Shown here in pieces: positions 18,738 through 27,326 of a stretch of 64,000 nt of DNA (its first letter is position 1; each line of letters opens with the position of its first letter). Below the pieces are notes generated by a model. The model was not told where the DNA came from, ran no database searches, and saw only the letters and a program-made list of their open reading frames with translations. The DNA is from Maribacter sp. (GTDB lineage Bacteria; Bacteroidota; Bacteroidia; Flavobacteriales; Flavobacteriaceae): positions 31,836-95,835 of the forward strand of contig DRFI01000002.1 of assembly GCA_011050675.1 (NCBI GenBank). The letters are read 5' to 3'. The translations under genes were made by a program, and so were the position numbers.

Positions 18738-20487
18738 TGGATATTCATTTCTACAGAAAGAATTATTAATTCCCATGGTACTTGGTGGGTTAGTGGTGCT
18801 TGGTTGTTTTGTCTGGAAAGAATGGAAAACAAGTAAGGGCAACAGTAAACAATTTGTATTGAATACTATAGTTTCCTTTATTGCTATATTTTCTATAGTA
18901 ATTACTTTCTTAGAACCAACGAAGGAAGTTGAAATTAATGATAGACAAGCGTTATTACTAACGGAAGGCTATACTGAAAATCAAAAAGACAGCCTTATAA
19001 ATTTGAACGATGGTATTAAGGTTTTGAATTACAACCCTAAGAAATCTATTCACAAAGAATTAGATTCTCTTTCTAATGTAATAATTATTGGTGATGGTTT
19101 AGAACCATACAATTTTCACCTTTTCGACAGTGTCCCTACCACATATCTTCCCAATGAACAACGTAAAGGAATTACACGTTTAAGTTTTAATGAAAAGTTG
19201 TTGTTGGGTAATGACCTAAGTATTTCTGGAAGCTTTTTAAAACCTAGAAAAGGTTCGTTTTTAATAGTACAAGATTCAAGAAATAATGGTTTGGATTCTA
19301 TTCAATTTAATGAAGAAACAAACATTGATTTTGAACTTAATGCTCGCCCTAAAGTTAGTGGCATATATGTATATCGATTAATGGTAAAAGATAGTGTAGG
19401 AGGGGTGTTGAACACGAATCCATTACCAATAGTAATAAATAAGAAAGAACCGTTACGTGTTTTAATTTTAAATGAGTTCCCTACGTTTGAAACAAAATAT
19501 CTCAAAAACTTTTTAGCAGAAGAAGGGCATGAAGTTATTGTGCGAAGTCAGTTGACTAAGGGTAAATTTAAGTTCGAATATTTTAACACACTTAATGTAC
19601 CGGTATACCAGTTTACAGATGCAGTATTGAAAAATTTTGATATTGTTATTACAGATGCAGAAACCTATTTAAGTTTTGGAAAAACAATGAAAGCTGCATT
19701 TGAGGAAAGTATCTCAGAAAATGGTTTAGGACTGTTTATTCAACCAAGTGATATGCTGTTTAATCGACGTCAGAGTGATTCTTATTTTAATTTTAAACGC
19801 GATGCAATAAAGGCACAGAAATTAACTGCATATTTTTCTGATGTAGAAAAGTACCCATTTAGTTTTGAGGAACAATTATTAGTCGAGCCTATTGCTTTGG
19901 GCGGAGTTACTAATATGGCGGGATATAAGCAACATGGTAAAGGTAAGATTGCAACGACGACCCTGTTAAATAGCTATGAGATTTTGTTGAATGGGAACAA
20001 TGAAATATACAGTAGTATTTGGACAACAATTTTAGATAAAATAGCTAAGAAGCACAATCAGGTTTTTGAATGGGAAACAACCACTCCATTACCAAAAATA
20101 GATGAGTCGTTTAAGTTTACTGTACGAAGTAATATAGAAGTATTTAATGTATTGGGAGAGAACAATATTCCTGTTGCAATAGCACAAAAACCAATACTTC
20201 CAAATCAATATTCAGGCACTGTTTATCCGAAGAGAAAAGGTTGGAACGAATTGCATATAGAGAATGATAGTACATCAAAATTCTCATATTATGTTTTTGA
20301 TGATAGCGATTGGAGCGCTTTAAACAGTGTCAAGAGTATTGATGCCAATAAGAAACGATTCTCAAAAGGATTTCAAAAAAATAGGACGGTAATAATTAAC
20401 CGTCCTATTTCTCCAATATTATTTTACATACTCTTTTTACTTAGTATAGGGTGGTTGTGGCTTACGCCAAAACTCACTCAAGAGTAG
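18730..20487 (+). CDS. Membrane-anchored protein with glutamine amidotransferase-like core
   Basis: The 585-residue protein has two N-terminal membrane helices (about 12-30 and 40-62) and one near the C-terminus (about 558-578). The middle contains LRVLILNEFPTFETKYL and FDIVITDAETYL, strands that resemble the Rossmann-like class I glutamine amidotransferase or DUF4159 fold seen in membrane partners of MoxR-BatA systems. No catalytic Cys is visible. It starts eight bases inside the previous gene and ends the operon. It converges on the YeeE/YedE pair with only 13 bases between the stop codons. Confidence 0.65.
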   Translation: MIDGYSFLQKELLIPMVLGGLVVLGCFVWKEWKTSKGNSKQFVLNTIVSFIAIFSIVITFLEPTKEVEINDRQALLLTEGYTENQKDSLINLNDGIKVLNYNPKKSIHKELDSLSNVIIIGDGLEPYNFHLFDSVPTTYLPNEQRKGITRLSFNEKLLLGNDLSISGSFLKPRKGSFLIVQDSRNNGLDSIQFNEETNIDFELNARPKVSGIYVYRLMVKDSVGGVLNTNPLPIVINKKEPLRVLILNEFPTFETKYLKNFLAEEGHEVIVRSQLTKGKFKFEYFNTLNVPVYQFTDAVLKNFDIVITDAETYLSFGKTMKAAFEESISENGLGLFIQPSDMLFNRRQSDSYFNFKRDAIKAQKLTAYFSDVEKYPFSFEEQLLVEPIALGGVTNMAGYKQHGKGKIATTTLLNSYEILLNGNNEIYSSIWTTILDKIAKKHNQVFEWETTTPLPKIDESFKFTVRSNIEVFNVLGENNIPVAIAQKPILPNQYSGTVYPKRKGWNELHIENDSTSKFSYYVFDDSDWSALNSVKSIDANKKRFSKGFQKNRTVIINRPISPILFYILFLLSIGWLWLTPKLTQE

Positions 20488-20500
20488 TCTAGTATACTAT

Positions 20501-20914
20501 TTAATGTGGCAATTTATCTTTTACTAAACCATATACAAAAGTACCTAAAATTGCCGCGGCAATAACTACAAGAATAGAAGAGTAGCCAGCACCGGCAAGT
20601 ACATACATTGGTCCTGGACAGGCACCAGCTAATGCCCAACCTAATCCGAAAATGATTCCGCCAATCAAGTAACGGGCGATACTCTTTTTCTTAGGGTGTA
20701 AATTCATTTCACTACCACCAATTGCTTTGATGTTATATTTTTTAATGATTTGAATTCCGATAACTCCAATAACAAGTGCAGAACCTATAATACCGTACAT
20801 ATGGAAAGAACCAAATTGAAACATTTCATAAATACGAAACCAAGATGCTGCTTCCGATTTATACATGATGATACCAAAAAAAATACCTATTGTCAAATAA
20901 CTTATATACTTCAT
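20501..20914 (-). CDS. YeeE/YedE-family (DUF6691) sulfur transport protein, half 2
   Basis: The 137-residue protein has about four membrane helices and the conserved Cys loop AGACPGPMYVLAGAG at about residues 100-115. YeeE/YedE proteins move thiosulfate or related sulfur compounds through a channel lined by cysteines. Single-chain YeeE is about 350 residues; here the family is split into two genes, 137 and 186 residues, one base apart in the same operon. Both halves lie under a GTAAC-type promoter at 21494-21538. The direction of transport is not known. Confidence 0.85.
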   Translation of the reverse strand: MKYISYLTIGIFFGIIMYKSEAASWFRIYEMFQFGSFHMYGIIGSALVIGVIGIQIIKKYNIKAIGGSEMNLHPKKKSIARYLIGGIIFGLGWALAGACPGPMYVLAGAGYSSILVVIAAAILGTFVYGLVKDKLPH

Positions 20915-20915
20915 G

Positions 20916-21476
20916 TTAGCTAAAAATTAGGGGGAATAAAAGATGAATCATTACTAATCCACCGATAAAAAAACCGATAACGGCTATAAGGGACGGCAAT
21001 TGTAAATTACTGAGTCCAGATATGGCATGGCCACTTGTACAACCACCAGCGTAACGAGCTCCAAAGCCCACCATAAAACCGCCCAAAATTAAAATGGACA
21101 AAACAAATGGATCGGTAAGATGTTCAGAAGCAAATAGTTCGGGTGGTAAATAAGCTTCTCCTGCACTTTTAATTCCGTAATCGGTAGAAAGCTGTTCTGC
21201 AACTTCCGGGTTTATTTTAACGATATTATCCGACATAAATTGAGAGGCAATAAAGCCGCCAATTACTGCGCCAATAACGACCATAAGATTCCAGCGTTCA
21301 GCTTTCCAATCAAATTTAAAAAAATCTGAGTATTTACCGGCACCTCCAATTGAACACATAGTTCTAAGGTTAGAAGACATTCCAAATTGTTTTCCTACAT
21401 AGAGTAGAATAAACATAGTAAGGGCAATTAAAGGTCCTGCCACATACCATGGCCACGGATCATATATCAAGTTCAT
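20916..21476 (-). CDS. YeeE/YedE-family sulfur transport protein, half 1
   Basis: The 186-residue protein has about five membrane helices. Its conserved Cys loop is AGGCTSGHAISGLSN at about residues 145-160, matching the YeeE/YedE family. A second cysteine occurs near the N-terminus (MCSIGGAGKYSD). It is the first gene of the two-gene unit and follows a class II promoter with a GTAAC palindrome 47 bases before the ATG. With the CstB-like enzyme, TauE and TsdA-like genes nearby it suggests uptake or export of thiosulfate or sulfane sulfur. Confidence 0.87.
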   Translation of the reverse strand: MNLIYDPWPWYVAGPLIALTMFILLYVGKQFGMSSNLRTMCSIGGAGKYSDFFKFDWKAERWNLMVVIGAVIGGFIASQFMSDNIVKINPEVAEQLSTDYGIKSAGEAYLPPELFASEHLTDPFVLSILILGGFMVGFGARYAGGCTSGHAISGLSNLQLPSLIAVIGFFIGGLVMIHLLFPLIFS

Positions 21477-21493
21477 AGTATTCTTTTGAACGG

Positions 21494-21538
21494 CAAAGTA
21501 ATGGAATTTTAAATAGTTCTAGTGTAACTATTGTTACA
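21494..21538 (-). promoter_or_regulatory. GTAAC-type Crp site and -7 box for the YeeE/YedE pair
   Basis: The palindrome TGTAAC-TATT-GTTACA is at 21523-21538 (centre 21530.5). On the minus strand a -7-like box TTACTTTG starts at 21501, 29.5 bases from the centre, so the site would sit near -41.5. The gap to the start codon at 21476 is short. Confidence 0.7.
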
Positions 21539-21674
21539 GATGTTATTTCTCTAAAAGTTTAGTCAGCTTAAATGACTTTAATAAATGGAAAAGTCTAAGT
21601 ATTACTAATGCTTTAACTGTTGAGAATGTAGATGGGTTTTTAGTACTTCTTAAGCTGAGGTTTATTTATGATAC

Positions 21675-21717
21675 TGACTAATATCATATTTCGGTTATTC
21701 TGTGGTGCTTAATTTTG
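21675..21717 (+). promoter_or_regulatory. Fnr-type site and -7 box for a 37-aa membrane protein
   Basis: TGA-CTAATA-TCA at 21675-21686 (centre 21680.5) is followed by a perfect -7 box TAATTTTG at 21710-21717, starting 29.5 bases from the centre. The small gene starts at 21744, about 22 nt after the predicted transcription start. Confidence 0.6.
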
Positions 21718-21743
21718 AAGATATTATTTAAAATAATTTAGTG

Positions 21744-21857
21744 ATGAGAGGCAGTTCAAACACCTTAATTTATGTCATTTCCGGTATTATTCTTCTCCAT
21801 TTTGTTGTCGGTTTCATTTGGTTGATCTATAAATTAAATAAGAAAAAAGAAAAGTAG
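21744..21857 (+). CDS. Small single-span membrane protein, 37 aa
   Basis: The ATG at 21744 opens a 37-codon frame ending in TAG at 21857. The protein begins MRGSSNTLIY, has one hydrophobic helix at about residues 8-29 (ending FIWLIY), and ends with a basic tail LNKKKEK, which should stay in the cytoplasm. The gene has its own Fnr-type promoter with canonical spacing, which argues that it is real. It ends 10 bases from the convergent 99-aa gene beside cydB. The size and shape recall small oxidase subunits such as CydX or CcoQ, but there is no sequence match I can claim. Other possible roles are a Fe/S or sulfur transporter accessory subunit. Confidence 0.6.
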   Translation: MRGSSNTLIYVISGIILLHFVVGFIWLIYKLNKKKEK

Positions 21858-21867
21858 GGTTAATCGA

Positions 21868-22167
21868 TTATGGTTTGTTAAACTTGTGATACATCATTTT
21901 CGCCAATATTAAGCCTAATGCTCCACCAATACCGGATACTACTAAATTGAGTAATAGTAGAAAACCATCAAAATCACCATTATTCATTATTGACCATGGG
22001 TTAAAACCTAATCTACCAAAAATCTTTATGAATAAGATACTTCCAAAAACCCCGGCAATTGTATTGCCTATAACACCAAACGAGTATTTTTTAATAAGAA
22101 AGCCTAACCCGTTTGCTGCAATAATTCCTATAAGAATACTGATTAATGAAATTAATGTACCTGTCAT
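21868..22167 (-). CDS. Small membrane protein of unknown function downstream of cydB
   Basis: The 99-residue protein has three predicted membrane helices (about 4-22, 28-48 and 68-90) with glycine-rich faces (GNTIAGVFGSILF, SGIGGALGLILAKM). It somewhat resembles the GlsB/YeaQ type of small membrane proteins but has no diagnostic motif. It starts 15 bases after the cydB stop and is probably the third gene of the cydAB transcript. An accessory role for cytochrome bd is possible from position only. Confidence 0.65.
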   Translation of the reverse strand: MTGTLISLISILIGIIAANGLGFLIKKYSFGVIGNTIAGVFGSILFIKIFGRLGFNPWSIMNNGDFDGFLLLLNLVVSGIGGALGLILAKMMYHKFNKP

Positions 22168-22182
22168 GGTTGGTTCTTTAAT

Positions 22183-23256
22183 TTAATGTCCATAATCCAT
22201 ATGATCAACTTTTCCTCCCCGTAACCTTTTTTGCACTATGAAATAGATGATTATTAGTATGAAACCAACAATACCCCAAGTTAATGCTACAGATAAACCA
22301 TACTCAGATGATGCAGTATTGTAAATGGTTAAAGGTTCATTTACTGAATTTACAGAAGGTAAAATAACAGGGAACATGGATGCTAACGAAGATGTAATTC
22401 CGCCTAATATTAGTAACGTAGATAATGCAAAACCATGAATATCCTTCTTCAACTTTTTAATAAAAAACAAGCCAATTAAACCTGTTAAGTAGATAAGCGG
22501 AAAAACCATTAAATAGGGTTTTTGAATAAAGTTATCTAACGAATTAGGGTTAACCATTTGCCATACTATTAAAGAAAAAATAGTTAGTGCGGCAAGGGTA
22601 ATGTTAAGTTTGAAAATGATGTTTTTAAGATTACTATTAATAGATGAATTGGTTTTAAGAATTATCCAATTTGCACCATGAATAGCTAAAGTGACAACGG
22701 AAATTAAACCAATAATGATGGTAAACCAATCAATTATTCCTGGATGTTCCGATAATGGGCTAAAACTACTATTCCATAACGGTAAGAAAAAATAATGTCC
22801 TTCATAAACAGACACCCCATCTTCAACTCCGCCTAAATTTACTCCTCTCACGATATTACCCAATGCAATCCCAAAAAATAATGCTAGTAATAAACTAGAA
22901 ACACCAAAAGATTTATCCCAAATATCTTTCCACATTTGAAAATGGAATTGTCCTCTAAATTCTAATCCAATAGCTCTAAAAATAATTAACCATAAAACAA
23001 TTATGAGTGGTAAATAGAAGCCACTAAAAACCGATGCATAAAAAGTAGGGAAAGCCATAAAGAGTAAGCCTCCAGCAGCAACTAGCCATACCTCATTAGA
23101 GTCCCAAAACAAACCTGCAGATTTTGCAATGACCTCCTTATCCTTTTCAGTTTTTGCAAAAAATAAATGAATGATCCCTGTTCCAAAATCATACCCATCT
23201 AAAATGAAAAATACTGCCAAAATTATAGCTATTGCTATGAACCAAAATGTTTCCAT
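22183..23256 (-). CDS. cydB: Cytochrome bd ubiquinol oxidase subunit II
   Basis: The 357-residue protein has about nine membrane helices and the CydB opening FWFIAIAIILAVFFILDGYDFGTGII, shown here only by its DGYDFG core at about residues 21-26. WDSNEVWLVAAGG near residues 51-63 is also typical. CydB is the structural partner of CydA in the quinol oxidase that reduces O2 with high affinity. It starts three bases after cydA. The bd oxidase is far less sensitive to sulfide than haem-copper oxidases (established), which fits the sulfur genes and the shared GTAAC promoter type. Confidence 0.95.
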   Translation of the reverse strand: METFWFIAIAIILAVFFILDGYDFGTGIIHLFFAKTEKDKEVIAKSAGLFWDSNEVWLVAAGGLLFMAFPTFYASVFSGFYLPLIIVLWLIIFRAIGLEFRGQFHFQMWKDIWDKSFGVSSLLLALFFGIALGNIVRGVNLGGVEDGVSVYEGHYFFLPLWNSSFSPLSEHPGIIDWFTIIIGLISVVTLAIHGANWIILKTNSSINSNLKNIIFKLNITLAALTIFSLIVWQMVNPNSLDNFIQKPYLMVFPLIYLTGLIGLFFIKKLKKDIHGFALSTLLILGGITSSLASMFPVILPSVNSVNEPLTIYNTASSEYGLSVALTWGIVGFILIIIYFIVQKRLRGGKVDHMDYGH

Positions 23257-23259
23257 AAT

Positions 23260-24591
23260 TTAATGTGTTTGATGTTTAGGACCTTGGTTAATAGTTTTAC
23301 CTACTAAGACTAAGAATAAAAGTCCTAATAGCATATATAAGGCGACAAATCCAAGTAAAGTAAATAAGGTATTACCAGATGACACTGTGGGAGAAACACC
23401 TTCAGTTGTTCTTAATAAACCATAAACTAAATACGGTTGTCTACCCAGTTCTGCTGTATACCATCCTGTAAGGTTAGCTATGTAAGGGAATGGGACTAAA
23501 AACATGATAGCCCAAAGTAATGCTTTTGATTTGTATAGTTTTTTACGCCATAGCAAGAATGCGGCCAATGCCATTATAGCCATAAAAATAGTACCTAAAC
23601 CAACCATTATATGATAAGAATAATACAGGGCTGGAATGTTGTCTGGCAATTCTTCTTTTTCAAATTTATCCATTCCTATAATCTGCTTATCCCATTTCTG
23701 GTAGGTTAAGAAGCTTAATACATTAGGAACAGCAATTTTATTATCTAATTTTTTTTCGACCATATTGGGCTGCCCAATAAGTACAATCTCAGCACCAGCA
23801 TTTTCAGTTTCAAAAATACCCTCCATAGCTGCAAAAGCTGCTGGCTGATATTTTGCGACATTTTTCGCATTCCAATCACCAGTAGGGAAAGCCACCAATA
23901 TGCTAGAAATCAAACCAAAAATAACTCCGGTTTTTAAAAACAGTTTTCCGTATTCAATTTGTTTGTTTCTTAATATGTAAAAAGCTCCAATGCTAGCGAC
24001 AACGAAAGAAGAGGTGACAACAGAAGCCAATTGATTATGTAAAAAAGCTGGTAAAAGCCAAGGATTACCAAATAGAGCAGAGAAATTTTCTAGTACAAAT
24101 TTACCGTTATCCAATATTTCATAACCTACGGGGTGTTGCATCCAGGCGTTGGTAGCTAAAATAAACCACCCGCTTGCCCAAGACCCTAAGAAAACAAGAA
24201 AACCAGTTAAGAGGTGTAATTTTTGTCCCATTAACTTTTCGCCGAAAATGAACAATGCCAAGAAAGAAGATTCTAAGAAGAAAGAAAAAAGACCTTCCAT
24301 AGCTAAAGTCTGCCCAATTATACCACCTGTTAGTTCAGAGAATTTAGCCCAATTAGTACCAAATTGAAATTCCATAGGAATGCCTGTTACAACACCCATA
24401 GTAAAATTGATGGCAAAAATTTTCATAAAAAATTTAGCGGCATCATTATATTTTTCAATTTTATTTCTGAGGTATTTCCATTTAAAATAGACTATCAATA
24501 AAGACAATCCCATGGTTAGTTGAGGGAATATATAGTGGAAAGTAATAGTAAATGCAAATTGCAGTCTATCATAAAAAATCATGTCTTCCAT
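23260..24591 (-). CDS. cydA: Cytochrome bd ubiquinol oxidase subunit I
   Basis: The 443-residue protein carries the haem and quinol sites. His19 (TFHYIFPQ) matches the high-spin haem ligand of CydA, and GRQPYLVYGLLRT near the C-terminus is the family signature. It is shorter than the 522-residue E. coli protein because the Q-loop is of the short type. The enzyme oxidises quinol and reduces O2 in the cytoplasmic membrane. A GTAAC-type site lies upstream, not an Fnr-type site, so control differs from the cbb3 operon. Confidence 0.95.
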   Translation of the reverse strand: MEDMIFYDRLQFAFTITFHYIFPQLTMGLSLLIVYFKWKYLRNKIEKYNDAAKFFMKIFAINFTMGVVTGIPMEFQFGTNWAKFSELTGGIIGQTLAMEGLFSFFLESSFLALFIFGEKLMGQKLHLLTGFLVFLGSWASGWFILATNAWMQHPVGYEILDNGKFVLENFSALFGNPWLLPAFLHNQLASVVTSSFVVASIGAFYILRNKQIEYGKLFLKTGVIFGLISSILVAFPTGDWNAKNVAKYQPAAFAAMEGIFETENAGAEIVLIGQPNMVEKKLDNKIAVPNVLSFLTYQKWDKQIIGMDKFEKEELPDNIPALYYSYHIMVGLGTIFMAIMALAAFLLWRKKLYKSKALLWAIMFLVPFPYIANLTGWYTAELGRQPYLVYGLLRTTEGVSPTVSSGNTLFTLLGFVALYMLLGLLFLVLVGKTINQGPKHQTH

Positions 24592-24624
24592 ATCCTATAT
24601 TATTTGCAATATTTAGTATGGTTA

Positions 24625-24668
24625 CAAAAGTAGACAACAAGGGGTTTTTAAACGTAACGAATGTTACA
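24625..24668 (-). promoter_or_regulatory. GTAAC-type Crp site and -7 box for cydAB
   Basis: CGTAAC-GAAT-GTTACA at 24653-24668 (centre 24660.5) precedes a perfect -7 box TACTTTTG on the minus strand (24632 down to 24625). The box starts 28.5 bases from the centre, one base closer than in the other promoters of this set. Confidence 0.68.
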
Positions 24669-24780
24669 TAATTGAAAAAAATCTATGGTTAAGGCATCAT
24701 TTTAACAAGAATGATTTATCTACGTTTTTTTTAATTAAAATTCTGATACTAGTTTAAAAACCAGCATGTAAAAACAAAAA

Positions 24781-24818
24781 AAATCCCTGAAATTTATGGA
24801 ATAAAATTTCAGGGATTT
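24781..24818 (-). terminator. Strong terminator after dps
   Basis: A perfect 15-bp stem (24781-24795 with 24804-24818, core ATCCCTGAAAT/ATTTCAGGGAT) is followed on the minus strand by a run of eight T. Confidence 0.85.
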
Positions 24819-24837
24819 TAATAAAGTTATTCTGCTA

Positions 24838-25317
24838 CTAGTCTTTATAAGCAGAAAGCATCCAAACTAATTTTTCTTGTTGTGTAATGTAATCACTCAT
24901 TAATGAAACTGTTCCTTCATCTTCAGCCTCAGCAGCAATTTTAAGTGTAGCTCTTTCTTTTTTTAATAAGATACTTAAGCTCTCTAAAATATTATCTACA
25001 GCCTTATCGCCGTCAACAACATTTTCAATAGCCTTAATCTCGGAGCTTTCTATATACTTAGCAAAAGTATGAATTGGTGTATTACTTAAAGTAAGTACAC
25101 GTTCTGCAATTTCATCTACTTTAACTAAAGCGTCATTGTACAATTCTTCAAATTTAAGGTGAAGTTCAAAAAACTTTCTTCCTTTAATATTCCAATGAAA
25201 ACCTCTTAGATTCATATAGAACATTTGATAGTTAGATAACACATCATTTAACTGGTTTGCGATATCATTAGTGCTTTTTTTGTCTAATCCGATGTTTGAT
25301 AAACTTGTATTTGTCAT
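24838..25317 (-). CDS. dps: Dps-family ferritin-like DNA-protection protein
   Basis: The 159-residue protein has the Dps signature around FHWNIKGRKFFELH. His41 and His53 with Asp68 and Glu72 keep the spacing of the inter-subunit ferroxidase site (H-x11-H-x14-D-x3-E). Dps forms dodecamers that oxidise ferrous iron with peroxide and store it, which protects DNA. It is monocistronic, ended by a strong terminator. I see neither of the two palindrome types in its upstream region. Confidence 0.93.
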   Translation of the reverse strand: MTNTSLSNIGLDKKSTNDIANQLNDVLSNYQMFYMNLRGFHWNIKGRKFFELHLKFEELYNDALVKVDEIAERVLTLSNTPIHTFAKYIESSEIKAIENVVDGDKAVDNILESLSILLKKERATLKIAAEAEDEGTVSLMSDYITQQEKLVWMLSAYKD

Positions 25318-25493
25318 GATTTCAGTATTTGAATAATCCGATTTATGATAGATTTAAATTATCGATTATTTAATATTTGATAAATTTAGTCTATAGTCGT
25401 AAAACATCCAGCAACCTTAGTTGCATAAATTAATTTTTAACATATTTTAACAAAAGTAGGAGAACACATTTAGAGTCAATAAATTTTAAAAGT

Positions 25494-25526
25494 AAAAGAG
25501 GGGACCATATTTGGACCCCTCTTTTT
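25494..25526. terminator. Terminator downstream of the DsrE-like gene
   Basis: AAAAGAGGGG (25494-25503) pairs with CCCCTCTTTT (25516-25525). The stem has T-runs on both strands, so it may work in both directions; the gene it ends is on the minus strand. Confidence 0.8.
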
Positions 25527-25551
25527 GATAAACTATTCTTCAATTCTGGTT

Positions 25552-26079
25552 TTATGGCATTAAAATATAACCATCAAGTTGGTAATTGGCAAGCACCATC
25601 ATAGCAGATAAACCTAATTCTGTATTCGGGTTTAAATCTTCCGCATCAATACCTCTAGAGGCTGTAGCTTGGGCGCATACGATAAGTTTTACACCGTAAT
25701 CTTTTAAAAGTTGAATTACCTCTGCATTAGGGTTTTCTTTTTCGTATTTGGCTTTATACTTTGCATCATTTAAAGCGGTAAATGTAGCTCCACCATGTAC
25801 AGCTGCAACAATATTTACTTTATCTGCAGAAATACCATTAACACCTAGCATATTGATCATACGTGCAATTTTAAAATATCCAATGTTAGATCCTTCCATT
25901 TCACGTTCGTCTTTTAGGTCAAAAACGATGTTATACTCCTTATCAGGATCTGGTAATGTAGTCACATCTTTAAAATCTTTAATTTTTCCGTATCCATCAA
26001 TTACTGGAGTAATCCATTCCTGTGCAGATGAGAGTTGTGTAGCCATAATTGCTATTAAAATTAAAAGTACTTTTTTCAT
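25552..26079 (-). CDS. Exported DsrE/DsrF-like protein
   Basis: The 175-residue protein has a signal peptide (about 1-19, ending LSSAQ) and a DsrE/F-like domain (about 45-170) with VAAVHGGATF and a single Cys in LIVCAQATASRGI, the position of the sulfur-carrying Cys in related proteins. DsrE-type proteins relay sulfane sulfur, but many periplasmic homologues have no known role. It shares a divergent intergenic region and one GTAAC palindrome with the TsdA-like cytochrome gene, which supports a sulfur role. Confidence 0.85.
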   Translation of the reverse strand: MKKVLLILIAIMATQLSSAQEWITPVIDGYGKIKDFKDVTTLPDPDKEYNIVFDLKDEREMEGSNIGYFKIARMINMLGVNGISADKVNIVAAVHGGATFTALNDAKYKAKYEKENPNAEVIQLLKDYGVKLIVCAQATASRGIDAEDLNPNTELGLSAMMVLANYQLDGYILMP

Positions 26080-26162
26080 GAGTTTGTTGAATTATAAATT
26101 AGTGTAGTTTGGTTATAAAATATTTGATGATAGGTACTAATGTCCGTTATTTTTTAAAGTTA

Positions 26163-26236
26163 TAAAAGTAAGTAGGATTATTTAACGCTACTGTAACCCA
26201 TGTTACTGTCATTAATAAATGGAATTTCTAGATTCG
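26163..26236. promoter_or_regulatory. Shared GTAAC-type site between divergent DsrE-like and tsdA-like genes
   Basis: One palindrome, TGTAAC-CCAT-GTTACT at 26192-26207 (centre 26199.5), has -7-like boxes 29.5 bases away on both sides: TACTTTTA on the minus strand from 26170 and TAGATTCG on the plus strand from 26229. One dimer could thus drive both genes. Confidence 0.6.
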
Positions 26237-26283
26237 TTGACTAAATTAGTGCTACTAAAATTATATAAGCTAGTTAAACAGAT

Positions 26284-27321
26284 ATGGAAGAATTTAGAAC
26301 ATTGACCAAAAAACTATATCATCTCTTTATAGTGGTTTTTATATTGGTCATGACCATATTCATAGTACTACTTAACTACGATCCACAATCAAATAGTTAT
26401 CCCCCAATAATTACTGACGAAATTACATCCACAACTATTTGGAAACCTAAAGATGCTATTACTGAAATTCCTAATATGTCCGAAACGGTCAAAAAAGGGT
26501 ATTACTTAATAGCGGAAACATCAAAATATATGGGACCTAATGCCGAGAATGTAAAAGACCGGTATAGTGGAAACAATTTGGCATGTGCCAATTGCCACTT
26601 ACAAAAAGGAGCTCAAGCGGGCTCTGGTTCTTGGGTTGGTATTTTAGAACGATTTCCTCAATTTGGAGGGCGAGGAAATAGAGAAGGTACTATTCAAGAT
26701 CGAATTAATGGCTGTATGGAACGTAGTATGAACGGTAAGATGCTTCCTGTAGATTCTGATAAGATGACTGCAATTGTAGCATATATGAATTGGTTGGGAG
26801 AAGATGTACCAGAACATAGAAAAGCAGAATTTAAAGGCTATCCGAAAATTAAGATTCCGAATGTTGCAGTAGATTTAGATAGGGGTAAGGGCGTATATAA
26901 TAAAGAGTGTGTTATTTGCCATGGAGAAAATGGAGCGGGTGTACTTAATCCTATAGATAGTAAAAGCTATACGTATCCGCCATTATGGGGACCAGATAGT
27001 TTCAATGATGGCGCAGGTATGAATAGGGTGATTACATCTGCAGAATTCATAAAAAGTAATATGCCTTATTTACAGGCAACATGGGATAATCCTAAATTGA
27101 CAGATGAAGAGGCTTATCATGTGGCAGGTTATATTAATAGTTTTTCCAGACCACATAAGGGAAATAAAGAAAATGATTATCCTAATAAAAAATTAAAACC
27201 AGTATCTACACCTTATGGTCCTTGGGCAGATGATTTTTCTCCAGAACAACACAAATACGGACCGTTTCCACCTATAATGGAGTTTTACAAGAAAGAATAC
27301 GGTATTACCAAAACGAAATAG
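26284..27321 (+). CDS. tsdA: Membrane-anchored dihaem cytochrome c, thiosulfate dehydrogenase (TsdA)-like
   Basis: The 345-residue protein has an N-terminal membrane anchor (about 13-33) and two cytochrome c domains with haem motifs CANCH (101-105) and CVICH (209-213). The segment DRINGCMERSMNG contains Cys144, which matches the unusual Cys axial ligand of TsdA haem 1. TsdA joins two thiosulfates into tetrathionate or does the reverse, in the periplasm. The gene precedes a porin by five bases and is divergent from a DsrE-like gene. Final assignment as thiosulfate dehydrogenase rather than a related dihaem electron carrier is likely but not certain. Confidence 0.75.
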   Translation: MEEFRTLTKKLYHLFIVVFILVMTIFIVLLNYDPQSNSYPPIITDEITSTTIWKPKDAITEIPNMSETVKKGYYLIAETSKYMGPNAENVKDRYSGNNLACANCHLQKGAQAGSGSWVGILERFPQFGGRGNREGTIQDRINGCMERSMNGKMLPVDSDKMTAIVAYMNWLGEDVPEHRKAEFKGYPKIKIPNVAVDLDRGKGVYNKECVICHGENGAGVLNPIDSKSYTYPPLWGPDSFNDGAGMNRVITSAEFIKSNMPYLQATWDNPKLTDEEAYHVAGYINSFSRPHKGNKENDYPNKKLKPVSTPYGPWADDFSPEQHKYGPFPPIMEFYKKEYGITKTK

Positions 27322-27326
27322 GCTTT

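Noticed and set aside
25318..25493. Upstream region of dps, checked for Crp/Fnr-type sites
   Set aside because: TGA and TCA triplets occur but not at N6 spacing, and no -7 box lies at the set distance.
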